Shown here in pieces: positions 36,241 through 48,152 of a DNA stretch of 64,000 bases (position 1 is the first letter of the stretch; each line of letters starts with the position of its first letter). This DNA is from Benincasa hispida (lineage: Eukaryota; Streptophyta; Magnoliopsida; Cucurbitales; Cucurbitaceae). The stretch lies in assembly GCF_009727055.1 (NCBI RefSeq), contig NC_052357.1, positions 5,576,999-5,640,998 of the forward strand. Direction: 5' to 3'. The translations under genes were made by a program, and so were the position numbers. The notes beneath the pieces were generated by a model. It did not search any database. It was given only the letters and a program-made list of their open reading frames with translations, and had not been told where the DNA came from.

Positions 36241-36688
36241 TCCCACAAAATTCAAGGAATTGGAATGATATGTATTGTCAATGGGATGGTCTCCCATTTT
36301 TTTTTTCCTCTCTAGCAAAGTAGGATGGTCCCTTCTCAAAAAAGAGAATGCTATTTCTTTCCCTCCTTTTCATTAGAAGGAAATGGAGTGATAAGGATGT
36401 CATTGGAATGGTCCTTTTTGAAAAGTAATAAACATAAAATAAAATAAATCTTAGGAATAAACATCAATTGAGATGTTTGTCCATATTAGAGTTGATAATT
36501 GCACGCATTTACAAATTTGCATAGTCCAACTCATCATTCTTAACTTGTTGCAACTACTGTGATCTGGCTATTTGCTTTCATTGATAAACTTGATGGGATT
36601 CAGATTCCCTTCTTTCATCCATCAAAATCATCACCATTAAACTTGAGAGGATTCATATGAGACTTGAAACTGATAGAAGTGACAGATT
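36241..36688. other. Intergenic DNA between SINE 1 and the LEA gene
   Basis: No feature is recognised. It includes the flank of the (AG)n run that follows. Confidence 0.5.
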
Positions 36689-36712
36689 AGAGAGAGAGAG
36701 AGAGAGAGAGAG
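36689..36712. repeat. (AG)n microsatellite
   Basis: About twelve AG units, downstream of the LEA_3 gene stop codon on the opposite strand. Confidence 0.95.
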
Positions 36713-36835
36713 AAAGTAGTGTAGAATAGTTTTTGCAGTAGGTGTTATTTAGTAGCATGGATAAGATGGATTAAAGGTGGAAATTTTGTTCTTGAACATA
36801 AATGAGCTTTTCACTTGCTGTTTTAGAGCAGCTTC

Positions 36836-37195
36836 TTAAATCTTGGGTTTAGGCAGCAGTTTCTTCCTCAATTCCGCCACATCAATCTCTTCAAAGTGAC
36901 TCTCAGGAATCCAGTTTCCAGTCTTGGGATCTTTCATCCAAAATGTCTCCTTCTGTTCAACTGCCTCATTATCATAGCCGCTTGTTGCCACAGCTGCCTT
37001 AACCTTCCTCACCACCATTGATGCAGTTGTTTGTGCCTTAAGTTGCTCGGTTGCAACCGAAGAGCTCAGTCGCCTGCTATTACATTGCTAAATTAGACAA
37101 GAACATGAAATAAACATACACGAAGAAATATATAAACCCAGCACGAGAAGGATAGACCTTATAAAGTAAAGACCATTTCCAGTAACCTTAGCCAT
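36836..37195 (-). CDS. LEA_3 family protein (LEA5/SAG21-like)
   Basis: Two minus-strand exons, 37195-37158 and 37073-36836, join in phase (AG|G, Arg) through a GT-AG intron to give 91 residues. The N-terminus MAKVTGNGLYFIRRLSSSV is short, basic and hydroxylated, like the mitochondrial-type leader of SAG21/LEA5. The diagnostic LEA_3 block is FWMKDPKTGNWIPESHF (about 60-76), then an acidic turn and ELRKKLL at the end. Known role of the family: small stress- and senescence-induced proteins, with Arabidopsis SAG21 reported in mitochondria and linked to oxidative-stress tolerance. Length fits the family. Starting at the internal MVVRKVK would lose the leader and exon 1, so the upstream ATG is preferred. 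Confidence 0.93.
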
Positions 37196-37280
37196 GTCTT
37201 AAAGAAGAAGAATCTATAGAGAGAGAGAGGAAGTTTTCGTTTTCTATGTTTGGTTTTGAATGGAAAGATTACACACTCAG

Positions 37281-37290
37281 AATATTTATA
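37281..37290 (-). promoter_or_regulatory. TATA box of the LEA_3 gene
   Basis: The minus strand reads TTATAAATATTC about 90 bp before the start codon, in a fitting position for a strongly inducible plant promoter. The leader that follows has a CT-rich run (complement of AGAGAGAGAGAGG near 37218-37230). Confidence 0.6.
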
Positions 37291-37740
37291 ATTTGGAAGC
37301 GAGACAGAAGTTGATGTGTTGAAGAAGGAGAGTGCTTTTTTAGTTTGAAACTTTGAATAAGTTAGTATGATGACTGAGAATATTAGAATAATCTCTATTG
37401 GTTTGGAAGGATAAATACTATGTTGCAAATTGGAATTTTATTATGAACAGAATTCCCACTACTAGTTTTGTGATTGTATTATGTTAATATGTAAATGCAT
37501 GCAGTAGAGATAGATATGAGAACACACTTTGCTCAGATAGAATTTTGAAACCATGTTTTTCATTTTGGGGAATACATGCATTATCTTCCAATAACTTGAA
37601 TTGGAAGGGTCTCTTCTTCTTCTAATTATTATTTTCAACTTTCTTAATTCTTTTTATAAATAAATTAACTTAAATTAGAGGTTGAGCTATAAATTCAAAG
37701 GCCCCTTCAAGCTTTAGTTAAATGAATGGAAAAAGAGCTT

Positions 37741-37842
37741 TTTATTTATTTTTTTTGGTGCAATTGCTGTAGGGGGATTCGAACCACGAATCTCGTGATT
37801 TCTAGCACACTCGGATGTCAATTGAGTTATGCTTGGTTTGGC
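37741..37842 (-). mobile_element. tRNA-derived SINE-like element 2
   Basis: On the minus strand an A-box-like GCATAACTCAATTGACA (37832-37816) is followed by a perfect B box GGTTCGAATCC (37785-37775), then an A-rich tail (T-rich on plus at 37741-37757). Not a tRNA gene: no acceptor-stem pairing or anticodon arm is evident. Confidence 0.55.
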
Positions 37843-38000
37843 AAAAGAGCTTTTCATTTACAATAACTTGTTTTATTGCTGAATTTCAGTTTGTAAAAGA
37901 CAACGATATGCTATTTTTTCCTTTTATTTTCTTTTTTTTCAATGTAGCAAATAAATATCTTTGGACACTCTAATCGTCGTCAAAATGGATATAATTCCAA

Positions 38001-38091
38001 AATGAGCATAGTTCAACTGATATAGTGTTTGTATTATTAAGTTAAAGGTTCGATTCTCCAAAACTACACAATGTCAAAAAAAAAAAAAAAA
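38001..38091 (+). mobile_element. tRNA-derived SINE-like element 3
   Basis: A-box-like GAGCATAGTTCAACTGATA at about 38004 and B box GGTTCGATTCT at 38047-38057 are followed by a 15-base poly(A) tail at 38076-38091. Confidence 0.6.
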
Positions 38092-38580
38092 CACATTCTG
38101 AATGCCCTTTTAAGTATACCTTCACGTTTATTTTCATGAAATTGGAGTTGTAAATCTTCATACCTTGTATTTAAAGAAAAAATTAAAACAATTTTGATGA
38201 ATTAAAAACAAATTTAATTGGATCTCCAATAGAATTGAACTCATATATATACGTGTGTCTGTGGATGAATAGATATGCTTAATATTCTCTCCAACACTCC
38301 ACAAGAAAGTCAAAAGATAAATTTGGAATATATTCGAGCAAAGCATGCTCTGCTAATTTCAATGCTTATGTTTAAACATTGCCAATTATTTAATCTAATT
38401 CGTTTGATTTACAAGGAAAGCATAATGTGCTCATACTCGCACATATATTTCATCTTTATTTATTCTCAATTTAGGTGACTTATAGCAACCAAAAAAAAAA
38501 AAAAAGGTGAATTTTTTGTTGAACTTTAATGACAAGAATGATGTGAATTTGCAGGAAAAAAACGAGGCACAACGGAAATA

Positions 38581-38891
38581 TGAATATTAATAAATATTAT
38601 ATTAAAATAAATATATAAACAAATAAAATAAAAGAATGATAAATAAATAAAAGAATAGGAAATAGGAAATTTCTTAAAAAATCTCCAATTTCTCCAAAAT
38701 TGGTGGAGTTTCAACCAATGTATATATCTCTACAAAATCCAAAAATGACCACTTATTTATAGGAAATTTTGACAAGAAGTGGTACACTTGGACACTATGC
38801 ATAGATGGTTAAATGACACATAGCCAACACAATAATGAGAAAATGACATTTGGTATTGGACACTAAGCATGACACTAATGGACATCTATCA
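38581..38891 (-). repeat. Short copia LTR, 3' copy
   Basis: Pairs with 41731-42032: both carry TCTCCAAAATTGGTGGAGTT-like sequence, a minus-strand TATA box (CTATAAATAAG near 38762-38752) and GACACTAATGGACATCTAT at the far end. A polypurine tract, AAGGGGGAATATT on the minus strand (38913-38901), lies beside it, which marks it as the 3' LTR of a minus-oriented element. Confidence 0.85.
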
Positions 38892-41730
38892 TTATTATAT
38901 AATATTCCCCCTTAGATGCCCATTATATATATGAAATATACCTCATTAAAATCTTACTAGGAAAAAATCACATGGGAAAAAAATCCAGTGAAGGAAAAAG
39001 AGTACATATTTCATATAATTTATACTTTCAAAAGAATATATTTGCTCCCCCTCATGAAAACATCACTTAAAATCTCTGAGTTGCCGCATTCCAATGTTGT
39101 GTACCAATTTTTCAAAGGTTATGGTAGATAATGCTTTTGTAAATAAGTCTGTCAAGTTATCTTTCAAACAAATTTGTTGTATAGTGATGTCGCCATTTTC
39201 TTCAAGATCATGAGCACAAAAAAGCTTCGGTGAAATATGTTTTGTTCTATCTCCTTTAATATATCCTTCTTTGATTTGTGATATGCATGTTGCGTTGTAT
39301 TCATATAATATCATTGGAAGACTTACTATAAGATAAACCACATGTTTCATGAATGTGCTAAGTCATTGATCTTAGCCATACACATTCTCGACTAGCCTTG
39401 TCAATTGCAAGAATTTCGGCATGATTTGAGGAAGTGATTGTTGTGGTTTGTTTCACTAACTGCCACGATACAACAATTATTTCATATGTGAATAGATAAC
39501 CTGTTTGAGATCTAGCTTTGTGTGGATCAGATAAATATCCAGAATCTGCAAAATCAACTAGATCAAAGTTTGATTTATTTGAATAAAACAAACCCATATC
39601 GATCGTTTCTCAGATATAACAGAGTATATGTTTAACTCTGCTCCAATGTCTTTTGTTGGAGAAGAACTATATCTTACTGATAAATTTACTGATAACGCAA
39701 TATCTGGTCTTGTATTATTAGCAAGATACATAACTATATCAATTGCACTAAGATATGCTACTTCAGAATCAAGAAGTTCTTCATTATCATCTCAAGGTCG
39801 AAATATATCTTTCTTCACATCTAGTGAACGAACTTCCATTGGAATGTTCAATGGATGTGCTTTGTTCATATAAATTTTTTTCAAAACTTTTCCTCTATAA
39901 GATGACTGATGAATAAATATCTCATTTGTTAATGCTCAATTTGCAAATTAAGGCAAAATTTTGTCTTTCCAAGATCTTTCATCTCAAATTATTTCTTAAA
40001 ATATTCTATTGTCTTTAAAAGCACTTCAGGAGTTCCAATTATATTTAATCATCAATATATACAGTTATAATAGCAAATCTTGACTGTGATTTCTTTATAA
40101 AAACGCATATATTAGATTATTTTGATATTCTTCTTTCAATAAATATTCACTCAGGTGATTGTACCACATTCGTCCTGATTGTTTCAATCCATATAGCGAT
40201 CTATGTAACTTTATGGAATACAATTTCCGGGAATTTGATTTATATGTTTAAGTACTTTAAATCCTTCTGGGATTCTCTTATAAATATCATTATCAAGAGA
40301 TCCATATAGATATGTTGTGACTACATTCATAAGATGCATATTCAGACTTTTATACACAGTCAAGCCAATTAAATATCTTAATGTAATTGCATTCATCGTC
40401 GGAGAATATGTCTCCTCAAAATCAATACCATGTGAAAAACCTTGTTCAACTAGTCTTGTTTTATATCTTATGATCTCATTATTTTAATTTCTTTTCCTCA
40501 CAAATACCCATTTGTATCCCACAGGTTTAACACCTTCTGGTGTTTGGACTACAAGTCCAAAAACCTGACATTTCGAATGTGAGTTTAATTCTGCCTCAAT
40601 TGCTTCTTTCCACTAAAATCAATATTTTCTATGTCGACATTCTTCAACATATTTTGGTTTAGGATTCTCATTTTCAGATATAATATCAAGAGCAACATTA
40701 CGTAAAAATGTTATCAATAATTACATTAATTCGATTCCATCTTTTTCCTAACATGACATAGTTTATTGAAATCTCATTATTATCTTTAGGCATTTCACCT
40801 TCCTCACTAGTCATGTCGAAGATTTTTTTATGAATATTTACATACCCAACCAAGTATTTTTCACTATTAATTATTTTTCGTTTTCGAGAATTTTTATCTT
40901 TGGAATCCACTGGTCTTCCACGCTTCTGGCATGTTCCAGACTCATTAGTGACAACTTGATATGTTGGGATATCGATTTTTTGATAGAACATTTGCAGTTG
41001 GTATATGTGACTTTGTTACATTTTTTGCATCTATAAATGCATATGGTAATTGATTTACTATATCTTGCAAATGAATTATTTTTTGAACTTCAAGTTCACA
41101 TTGATCTGTATGGGGATCTAATGAGACAATAACGATGCATTCCATGTAATTTATTTTTCCAACTTCTTAATTCCTCCTCTTAATGTTAGAAAATTTATTT
41201 CATTAAAATGACAATTAGCAAATCGTGCAGTAAATACATCACCCGTCAGGGGTTTAAGATATTTGATAATTGATGGGGAATCATATTTAACATATATTCC
41301 TAACCTCCTTTGAGGATCCATCTTAGTGCGTTGTGGTGGAGCAATTGGAACATATATTGCATATCCAAAAATTCTCAGATGGGAAATATTTGGCTCATGA
41401 CCATAAGCTAATTATAATGACGAGTACTTATGATAAGCTAATGCGTACAAGTGACGCTGCAAGCAAGATAACATGTCCCCATACAGATGAAGGAAGCTTG
41501 GCTCTTATAAGTAATGGTCTTGCAATAATTGCAAACGTTTTATAAATGATTCTGCTAAATCATTTTGTGTATGAACATGAGCTACAGGATGTTCAACACT
41601 TATCCCAATTGACATACAATAATTATCAAAAAGTCTCGGATGTAAATTCACTAATATTATGAAGACGAATGGTCTTAATTGTATAATCAGAAAATTGAAC
41701 TCGTTACCTAAATATTTGAGTAAGTAATCT
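38892..41730 (-). pseudogene. Ty1/copia pol remnant between the short LTRs
   Basis: Minus-strand order from the 5' LTR: an integrase part (41735-41505, EHPVAHVHTQNDLAESFIKR), the downstream integrase linker (about 41400-41180: IYVPIAPPQRTKMDPQRR, then LTGDVFTARFANCHF), a Lys/Arg-rich block (40991-40698), reverse transcriptase (40396-40211: VTTYLYGSLDNDIY) with a YIDD relic near 40062, RNase H (39597-39358: SGYLSDPHKARSQTGYLF) and its end (39350-39063: DLFTKALSTITFEKLVHNIG). Many stops and shifts. Gag, protease and the N-terminal integrase are missing, and no primer site follows the 5' LTR, so it is internally deleted. Confidence 0.9.
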
Positions 41731-42032
41731 TGCAAATATTAGTAAATATATAAACAAATAAATTAAAATAATGATAAATAAATAAAATAATAGAAAATAG
41801 GAAAATTCTTAAAAAATCTCCACTTTCTCCAAAATTGATGGAGTTTCAACCAATATATATATCTTTACAAAATCTACAAATGACCACTTATTTATAGGAA
41901 ATTTTGGCAAATAGTAAGTGGTACACTTGAACACTATGCATAGGTGTTTGAATGATACAGCCAATACATGTGATAATGAGAAAATGACACTTGACATTGG
42001 AGACTAAGCATGACACTAATGGACATCTATTA
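41731..42032 (-). repeat. Short copia LTR, 5' copy
   Basis: About 300 bp, collinear with 38581-38891 with modest divergence, including the TATA box (minus strand, 41897-41887). Sequence internal to it is integrase, not a primer site or gag. Confidence 0.85.
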
Positions 42033-45000
42033 TTATTATATAATATTTATTTATAATAAAGATGTCCTAATTGATAGTAGTTGTAGCAATAATTAACTTG
42101 TCCCATCTTGAACAAAAGTTAATGGTTAATATAGTTTCTGAATTTTAAAGAATATGTGCACTTAAACTCAATAATTGAGAAAAGATACCTTTTGAAAACT
42201 TAAGGATCAAATGCACTTATTCTTAAAATCTAAAAAACTAAAAATGCAAATATTTAAAATTCAAAGATTAAACGCACGTACTCTTCAAAACTCGGACTAT
42301 AAAGGAACTTTATACATCCATATCCTACTAGACAACTGTTAAAAGTCCTATTCTTCAAATTGTTATTACAATTTTTTTTTTTTTAAAAAAAGAGTATTGT
42401 GAGGAGGGGTGAGAAATTCTCTAGTACTACAGTATTATGGAATTTTTTTATACTACATTCATTCATTGTTTGTTATAATAATAATATTTAAGAATTATAT
42501 ATGATCTATGAAATAAATAAATAATAAATAATAAATTATTTATTAACATGTCAAATAATAAATAAAAGAAGTTGGTATTTTTTTTTCCGGAGAGGATAAT
42601 TTATAATTGTTAAAAAAAAAAAAATAGCAGCTTTGGAGGCATATTTTCGTTACTTCTCCATTTTCCAACAATTCAGGTTCCAATGCTTTTATGGTCATTT
42701 TTTATATTCTATTATCTCATCTATTGAGATGAAAGAATCAAATGCAAAAACACTTCAAACTTTCTTTTTTTTTTTCCTTTTGTGAAAAAATTAAGTTTTT
42801 TAAAAACAATACAAAGCTTAAAGATTCTTAAATGGATTATATGCTCTAAATCATCAATGAAGTTTGATAATCTTCAATCAAATTACACTTTGGAGAGTAA
42901 TAAATTTGATCATTCATCTCTTTAATGGACATGGAATTTTCTTACTTTGTTAAGATTCATTGATATCGAAGTTGAGTAAGAGAGGAATAAGGTATTATAA
43001 GTTGTTAAATAACTAGTGGCTCTATTGTCGAGCCAAATTGATTGAGGAAGAATAATTTAGAATATGTTCGATTAAAGTTTTATTCTCGTATCACGTTTCT
43101 AATTTAGATTGTATTTTTTATTTATTGTATTTAGTCTTAAAAGAGAAATGTTTGGAATTATATAAAGTTCTCTAACTATATTTATAACAATAATTATTAC
43201 TATTTAAATTTAAACTTTCAATTATTTAAAAAAAACTAATGAATTTGTTACTTTGGTCCTTTCCCCTCATAAATTGTGTAGATTGGAAAAAAAAAAAACA
43301 CAAAAACTTTTGAATATTTCTATCGGTAGAAAGCCATTCTTACGCTTGGTTTGGGGTTGTTGAAAATTTAAAATAATAAATATATCAATTGTTCGATTAA
43401 AATAATTAATTTGCCATGTGGAGTGAATTTGTATTTGATAAATTTTAGATTAAAACATGGAAAAGTCAATTTTTAGTACACGGAAAAATTAATTTTAAAT
43501 TGTTGCAAAATAGTTATAAGAATCAAAATAACTATATATATATTTCACAAGCACCAACTTGTTTTAATCTAGGGTAGCTTTTCTTGAACAATTGACTAAT
43601 AATCTAAACAAACAAATAAGTTATTTTTTATTTATTTATTATTTTTTTTTTAATGAATGCCCAACAATTAGATCACATCAACACTAGAAATCTCATGGGC
43701 CTCTTAAGACAAGGATGGGTAAGCAATCAATTGGGAAACTCATTCTCCCAAAAAAAGAAAAAAAGAAAAAAGAAAAAAAAAAGAGAGCCAAACTATGAGC
43801 AATCTTATTCCCTTCTTGATGCATATATATATGAATAAAGTACACTACATAAGGAAGTTTTTTTATTTTTTTTATTTTTAATAATACAACCTCATAGATA
43901 CTAATACCCGTATGCCAATTAAGATATGTTCGATTTGGTTACAACAATGTTGTTAGAGATGTTTTATTTTCATAGTTACCACTTAAGATTTAATAATTTC
44001 AAAGTCTTATTTTGAAGGTAAAAAAGTGACAGAAACACAATCTAATTTATAGGAATGATTGTGTTTAAATTGATAATATTGAGTGACTCAACAAAAGCCA
44101 AACCCATTGATATATTTTTTTGTTAAAATGTAAATTTAGTTTATATGATTTATAATTAGAATTTAGTCACATGATTTTGATAAAATCCTCATAAACAATT
44201 CCTATATTAGCAAAGAAATTTATTAGACCATAGAGATTATTTATAATGTATTATCAAATCATAAGTATTAAAATTTTAAAATTATTTGGATTAGATTTGT
44301 AATTTAACTCATTACTTATCACAAAATAAAAATAAACGGCTAAAATAGAATTTTGGTTTTTAGTTAAAAGTGGTAATTACTAAACACATTCTATTTTCTT
44401 TTGTGGGAGAAAAAAAAAACGAAAACGAAAACGAAAACATGGGGCAAAGAAAACAACGGTAAAAAAAGGAGTGTTACTAAATTGACCACTTGAGTGTAAG
44501 TAATATTTAATTAATTAATTAGGAGAAAAAATAGAGACGTTTAATTATTAATAAACACGTTTTACTTGGTAGCATTCTTTCTTAGTAATTTTTATTAATT
44601 TTGTTTATAAAACCGAGTGAGTGCAGGGCAGGTGGGTGTTTCTATGAAACTTACTTCACACTTTATTCATTTATTGTTTTTTTTTTTTTTTTTTAAAAAA
44701 TATAAATAAATAAATAAAGAAACTGGTCAATGTCATCTCTCTTTTTCTTTTTTCTTTTTAATCTTAAAATGCATTTAATTTTAGAAATCTTCAAATATAA
44801 TTTTAATAGGTTAGGTTTGTGAATTATAAAAGTTGAAAAGTACTTTCTTTAGATTTCAATAAATGTGGGATTTATTTATTTATTTATTTTAGAGAAAATG
44901 TTCACCAATGTATGTTCAAATTAGTCTCACATTCCATGTAGTCTAGGTCTAAATTGTATGGTATAATTAATTATAAAGAAAGTTTATATAAATTGTATTT

Positions 45001-45519
45001 AGTTTGAGTTTATAATCCAATTATTAAGTGATTAGATACTTTCTTTTATAGATTAAAAAAAGAGATGGTTACAAATATAACAATTAGACTCAAATTGTAT
45101 TAGTAGATATAACATAATGTAAAAGAACTTGCAAATATAATAAGATTTAAATTGAGCTCTCGAATTCTATCGATGATAAACTATATCGTCGAAGAAGTCT
45201 ATCAATAAGAAGAATCTAATAGAGTTTCTCGCTGACAGATTTTGTTATATTTATAATTATTAAATTATTGTTATATACTTAATTATTAGTCCTAAAAATA
45301 TTACTAACAAAAATAAAATAAAATATAGAGTTTGGGCAAAATGTTCCTCCAACAAAATAAGGCGTCTTGCCTTATAAAAATTAACAATAAAAAGAAGCAT
45401 TTTCCATGTAAATTTTTACCTCCACATAGCTGAACAAAACAAATAACAATATAACAATCATAACAATAATAATTAATAAATAAATAAGTTTTTGAAAAAA
45501 AAAATTAATTTATACACCT
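42033..45519. other. AT-rich intergenic DNA
   Basis: Long A/T tracts. No gene, domain or recognisable element was found. A (GAAAAC)4 run lies at about 44417-44440. Confidence 0.55.
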
Positions 45520-46510
45520 AAATTTTAAAGTCGTATTAATTTGAACCATAAACTTTTACAAGTAGATCAATTTACGTCTTTCGTTATTTTTTATTTGAAC
45601 AAATGTGTGAGACTTATAATATTATCAATTAAACCTCTACGCTTTCATAAACGAATCAATTTAAACTCTCAAATAGAATTGAGCACATCAATTCTCAACG
45701 ACCATTTTGGTCATTCGACATGTGAAGAAGTAGGGTTGACAAAAATTTTCGCAGGGACCCGCCCCGATCGGGGCGAAGAATCCCCGGTTTGACTGGGGAT
45801 GGGGTCAAATGGGGGACCTCTTTAGGGTCCCCCAATTGGAGACGGGGCGGGGATGGAGAGAGTGTCCCTGACCCCGACCCTGCCCTGATTAGATTTTTAA
45901 ATATTTTTTCTATATATATAATTAGATTTTTAAATATTTTATCTCTTTGTATATATTAAGTATTTAACTTTTTACATGTAGCTTGGTTTTTAGTTTAACT
46001 CAATCTAAGTCAAGTAAAGTGTCCAAGCCTAAACCAAATATAATTTTACGAATAAAAAATAAAAAGAAAAGTCTCCATAAGAAAATAAAAGGGAAAACAA
46101 AGTCCCTATAGGAAAATAAAAAGGGAAAACGGGGAATAGGTCCTCGCGGGGACCCGTTTCCCCGACGGGAAATCCTCATCCCCGTCCCTACCTTGAAAGG
46201 GCGGGGATGGGAATAATCCCCCATCGGGGACGGGGACAAGGAACCCTCTCCCGCCCTGTCCGACCCCGTTACCAACCCTATGAAGAAGTCAACACAATAT
46301 AAGAATTGGTAATTGGGATTTTTTTAAAAATAATCTTAACAATGAGTTTAAATAGATTCATTTATGATAACATAAAAGTTCAAATAATTAAATGGTAAGT
46401 CTCATGCAATATTTAAAAAAAAAAAAAAACATATAAATGGATACATTTATAGAACTTTAAAGTTTAAATGGATATAAATATTTGTTCAACATTTAAATTG
46501 ATATAAATGT
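45520..46510. repeat. Fold-back repeat of the ATCAATTTAAAC family, split by a MITE
   Basis: Left of 45731 the strand carries phrases such as ATCAATTTAAACTCTC and AACTTTTACAAGT. Right of 46288 the complementary sense appears (GAGTTTAAATAGATTC, AACTTTAAAGTTTAAATGG). With the MITE removed, the two halves could form a large imperfect hairpin. The same phrases recur at 46540-46985. Confidence 0.5.
45731..46280. mobile_element. GC-rich hAT-type MITE with 8-bp TSD
   Basis: The 550-bp element has terminal inverted repeats TAGGGTTG ... CAACCCTA and is flanked by identical 8-bp TGAAGAAG (45723-45730 and 46281-46288). An 8-bp TSD with TAGGG-like ends fits the hAT superfamily. The interior is unusual: GC-rich arms (GGGGACGGGGCGGGGATGG-like, both orientations) around an AT-rich centre. 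A 16-bp palindrome CGCCCCGATCGGGGCG lies at 45760-45775. There is no transposase, so it is non-autonomous. Confidence 0.85.
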
Positions 46511-46539
46511 TATTTTTCCTAAGTTTTTCTATAATAATA

Positions 46540-46985
46540 AGAGAAAATATCAAATCATACCCCTAAACTTTTGAAGTTGTATTAATTTAAATCCCAAACT
46601 AAGAATTGTATCTATTTAAACCTATACGTGGAAGGTTATATCAATTTAAACCACGAACTTTTGAAGTTGTATCAGTTTAAACCTCAAACTAATAATTGTA
46701 TCAATTTAAACTCTGAACTTAGACTTTCATAAATATATCATTTAAATCTTGAACTTTCGTAAGTGTATTAGAATATAATAGAGGATTTAAGTTGATACAA
46801 ATATGAAAATTTATGGTTTAAATTGATATACTCACACGTTAAAGGTTTAAATTGATACAATTATACATTTGATGTTTAAATTGATATAATTTTCAAAGTT
46901 GAGGGTTTAAATTAGTATAATTATTAATTTATAATTTAATTTGATACAACACAAAAAGTTCAGAGTATAAATTGATATATTTTTC
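46540..46985. repeat. Fold-back (inverted) repeat, ATCAATTTAAACC family
   Basis: The left half repeats TATCAATTTAAACCTCGAAC with short spacing; the right half repeats the complement GGTTTAAATTGATACAA. The turn lies near 46760. Each half consists of several ~30-40-bp subunits, so it is both tandem and inverted. Confidence 0.75.
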
Positions 46986-47290
46986 TAATAATAAAAAAAA
47001 AAGAAAATTCACAGTTCATCAAACAAGTGTGACTTGTGAGTACTGTATACAGCAGAGGAATAAATTAAAGAGAAAGATGAAGAACAATAAAACTTATGGT
47101 CAATCGGCGCCCATAGTGTAAAGAAAAAGAAAAAAATAATAATATTTGAAGCATAATAATAAAAGTGTCCTTTTCTCATTTTCCACGTTTTCATTTTCAT
47201 AACAAAAACTCAGCTTTTCCCTTTTGTTCCTGTAGGGAAAAAATCATGATGGTGGAAACCAGATGTCGGGTAGTGAACCATGTCGTTTTA

Positions 47291-47310
47291 TTATATATAT
47301 ATATATATAT
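47291..47310. repeat. (AT)n microsatellite upstream of the FLZ gene
   Basis: Alternating TA run about 155 bp before the start codon. Confidence 0.9.
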
Positions 47311-47465
47311 TTTTTTTAATTTTTTTTGGTGTACATCAGTTTTATTTTATATATTATATATAACGTCATATCCGATTCCTTCACACTCTTATCATCTTCC
47401 CCGTTCCCTCTTTTTTTTCATCTCTCAGTTTCTCTCTTTCTACAGTTCTATCCTCTGCATAAAAT

Positions 47466-48152
47466 ATGCTTCCCAAATTGAGCAGTCCCTTCAGAATGAA
47501 GAACAGAAATGATAATTCCAGAAGTTATTTGAAGGGTGTTGGATTAGGAATTCTAGTACATCGATCACCAGAACCAAATCTAGTGGTTAAACAATCCAGA
47601 AAATTTTCTCCTTCACTTGTTTCAAGTTCTAATAATAACCCATCTTTTCTGAAAACATGTTCTCTATGCCACAAGAATCTGGACCCCCAAGAAGATATTT
47701 ACATGTACAGGTACTAAACTTTTTCTAAATTAATTATACCTTAGATTTTGCTTGTAATTCATCATGATTTAGGAGATATATGTCTCATTTCTAAGTCTAT
47801 AACAAGTTATTTTGTTCAGTGCTCATCATCAGATCATGGAATTTGAAAAATAATTTACCTTTCTTCTTCCTTTGAGCTGTTGAAATTCTTCAAGACCATT
47901 GGTTGATGTTGATGATATTATTTGGTGCTGTGAAACAGGGGTGATCAAGGTTACTGCAGCATAAAGTGTAGGAATCAGCAGATTGATATTGATGAGAAGA
48001 GAGAATTAGAAGCTTCCACCAGAAAAATGGTGGCTTCTTATAGACAATGTCTTAAAAATGAACAAAGAACTGAAACTCGCTTCCTTTTAGAGGATCTCCG
48101 GCAGCAACATAACCGGCTTCCTCATCCAAGAATTCGACCAGTTGTTTCATAG
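47466..48152 (+). CDS. FCS-like zinc finger (FLZ/DUF581) protein
   Basis: Two exons, 47466-47710 and 47939-48152, join in phase (AG|G) to give 152 residues. The FLZ domain covers about 59-105: FLKTCSLCHKNL, then DIYMYRGDQGYCS, then KCRNQQIDIDE. The zinc pattern is C65-x2-C68-x19-C88-x3-C92. The usual Phe-Cys-Ser is Tyr-Cys-Ser here. The exon break falls inside the domain after YMYR, which is also common in the family. Known role: plant FLZ proteins bind SnRK1 kinase subunits through this domain and act as scaffolds in energy and stress signalling. A TATA-like stretch (TATATATAAC near 47354) and a CT-rich leader precede the ATG. N- and C-terminal tails are not conserved. Confidence 0.95.

Noticed and set aside
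37775..37785. tRNA gene (B box GGTTCGAATCC)
   Set aside because: No acceptor stem or anticodon arm pairs around it and an A-rich tail follows; a SINE head explains it. The same applies at 36191 and 38047.
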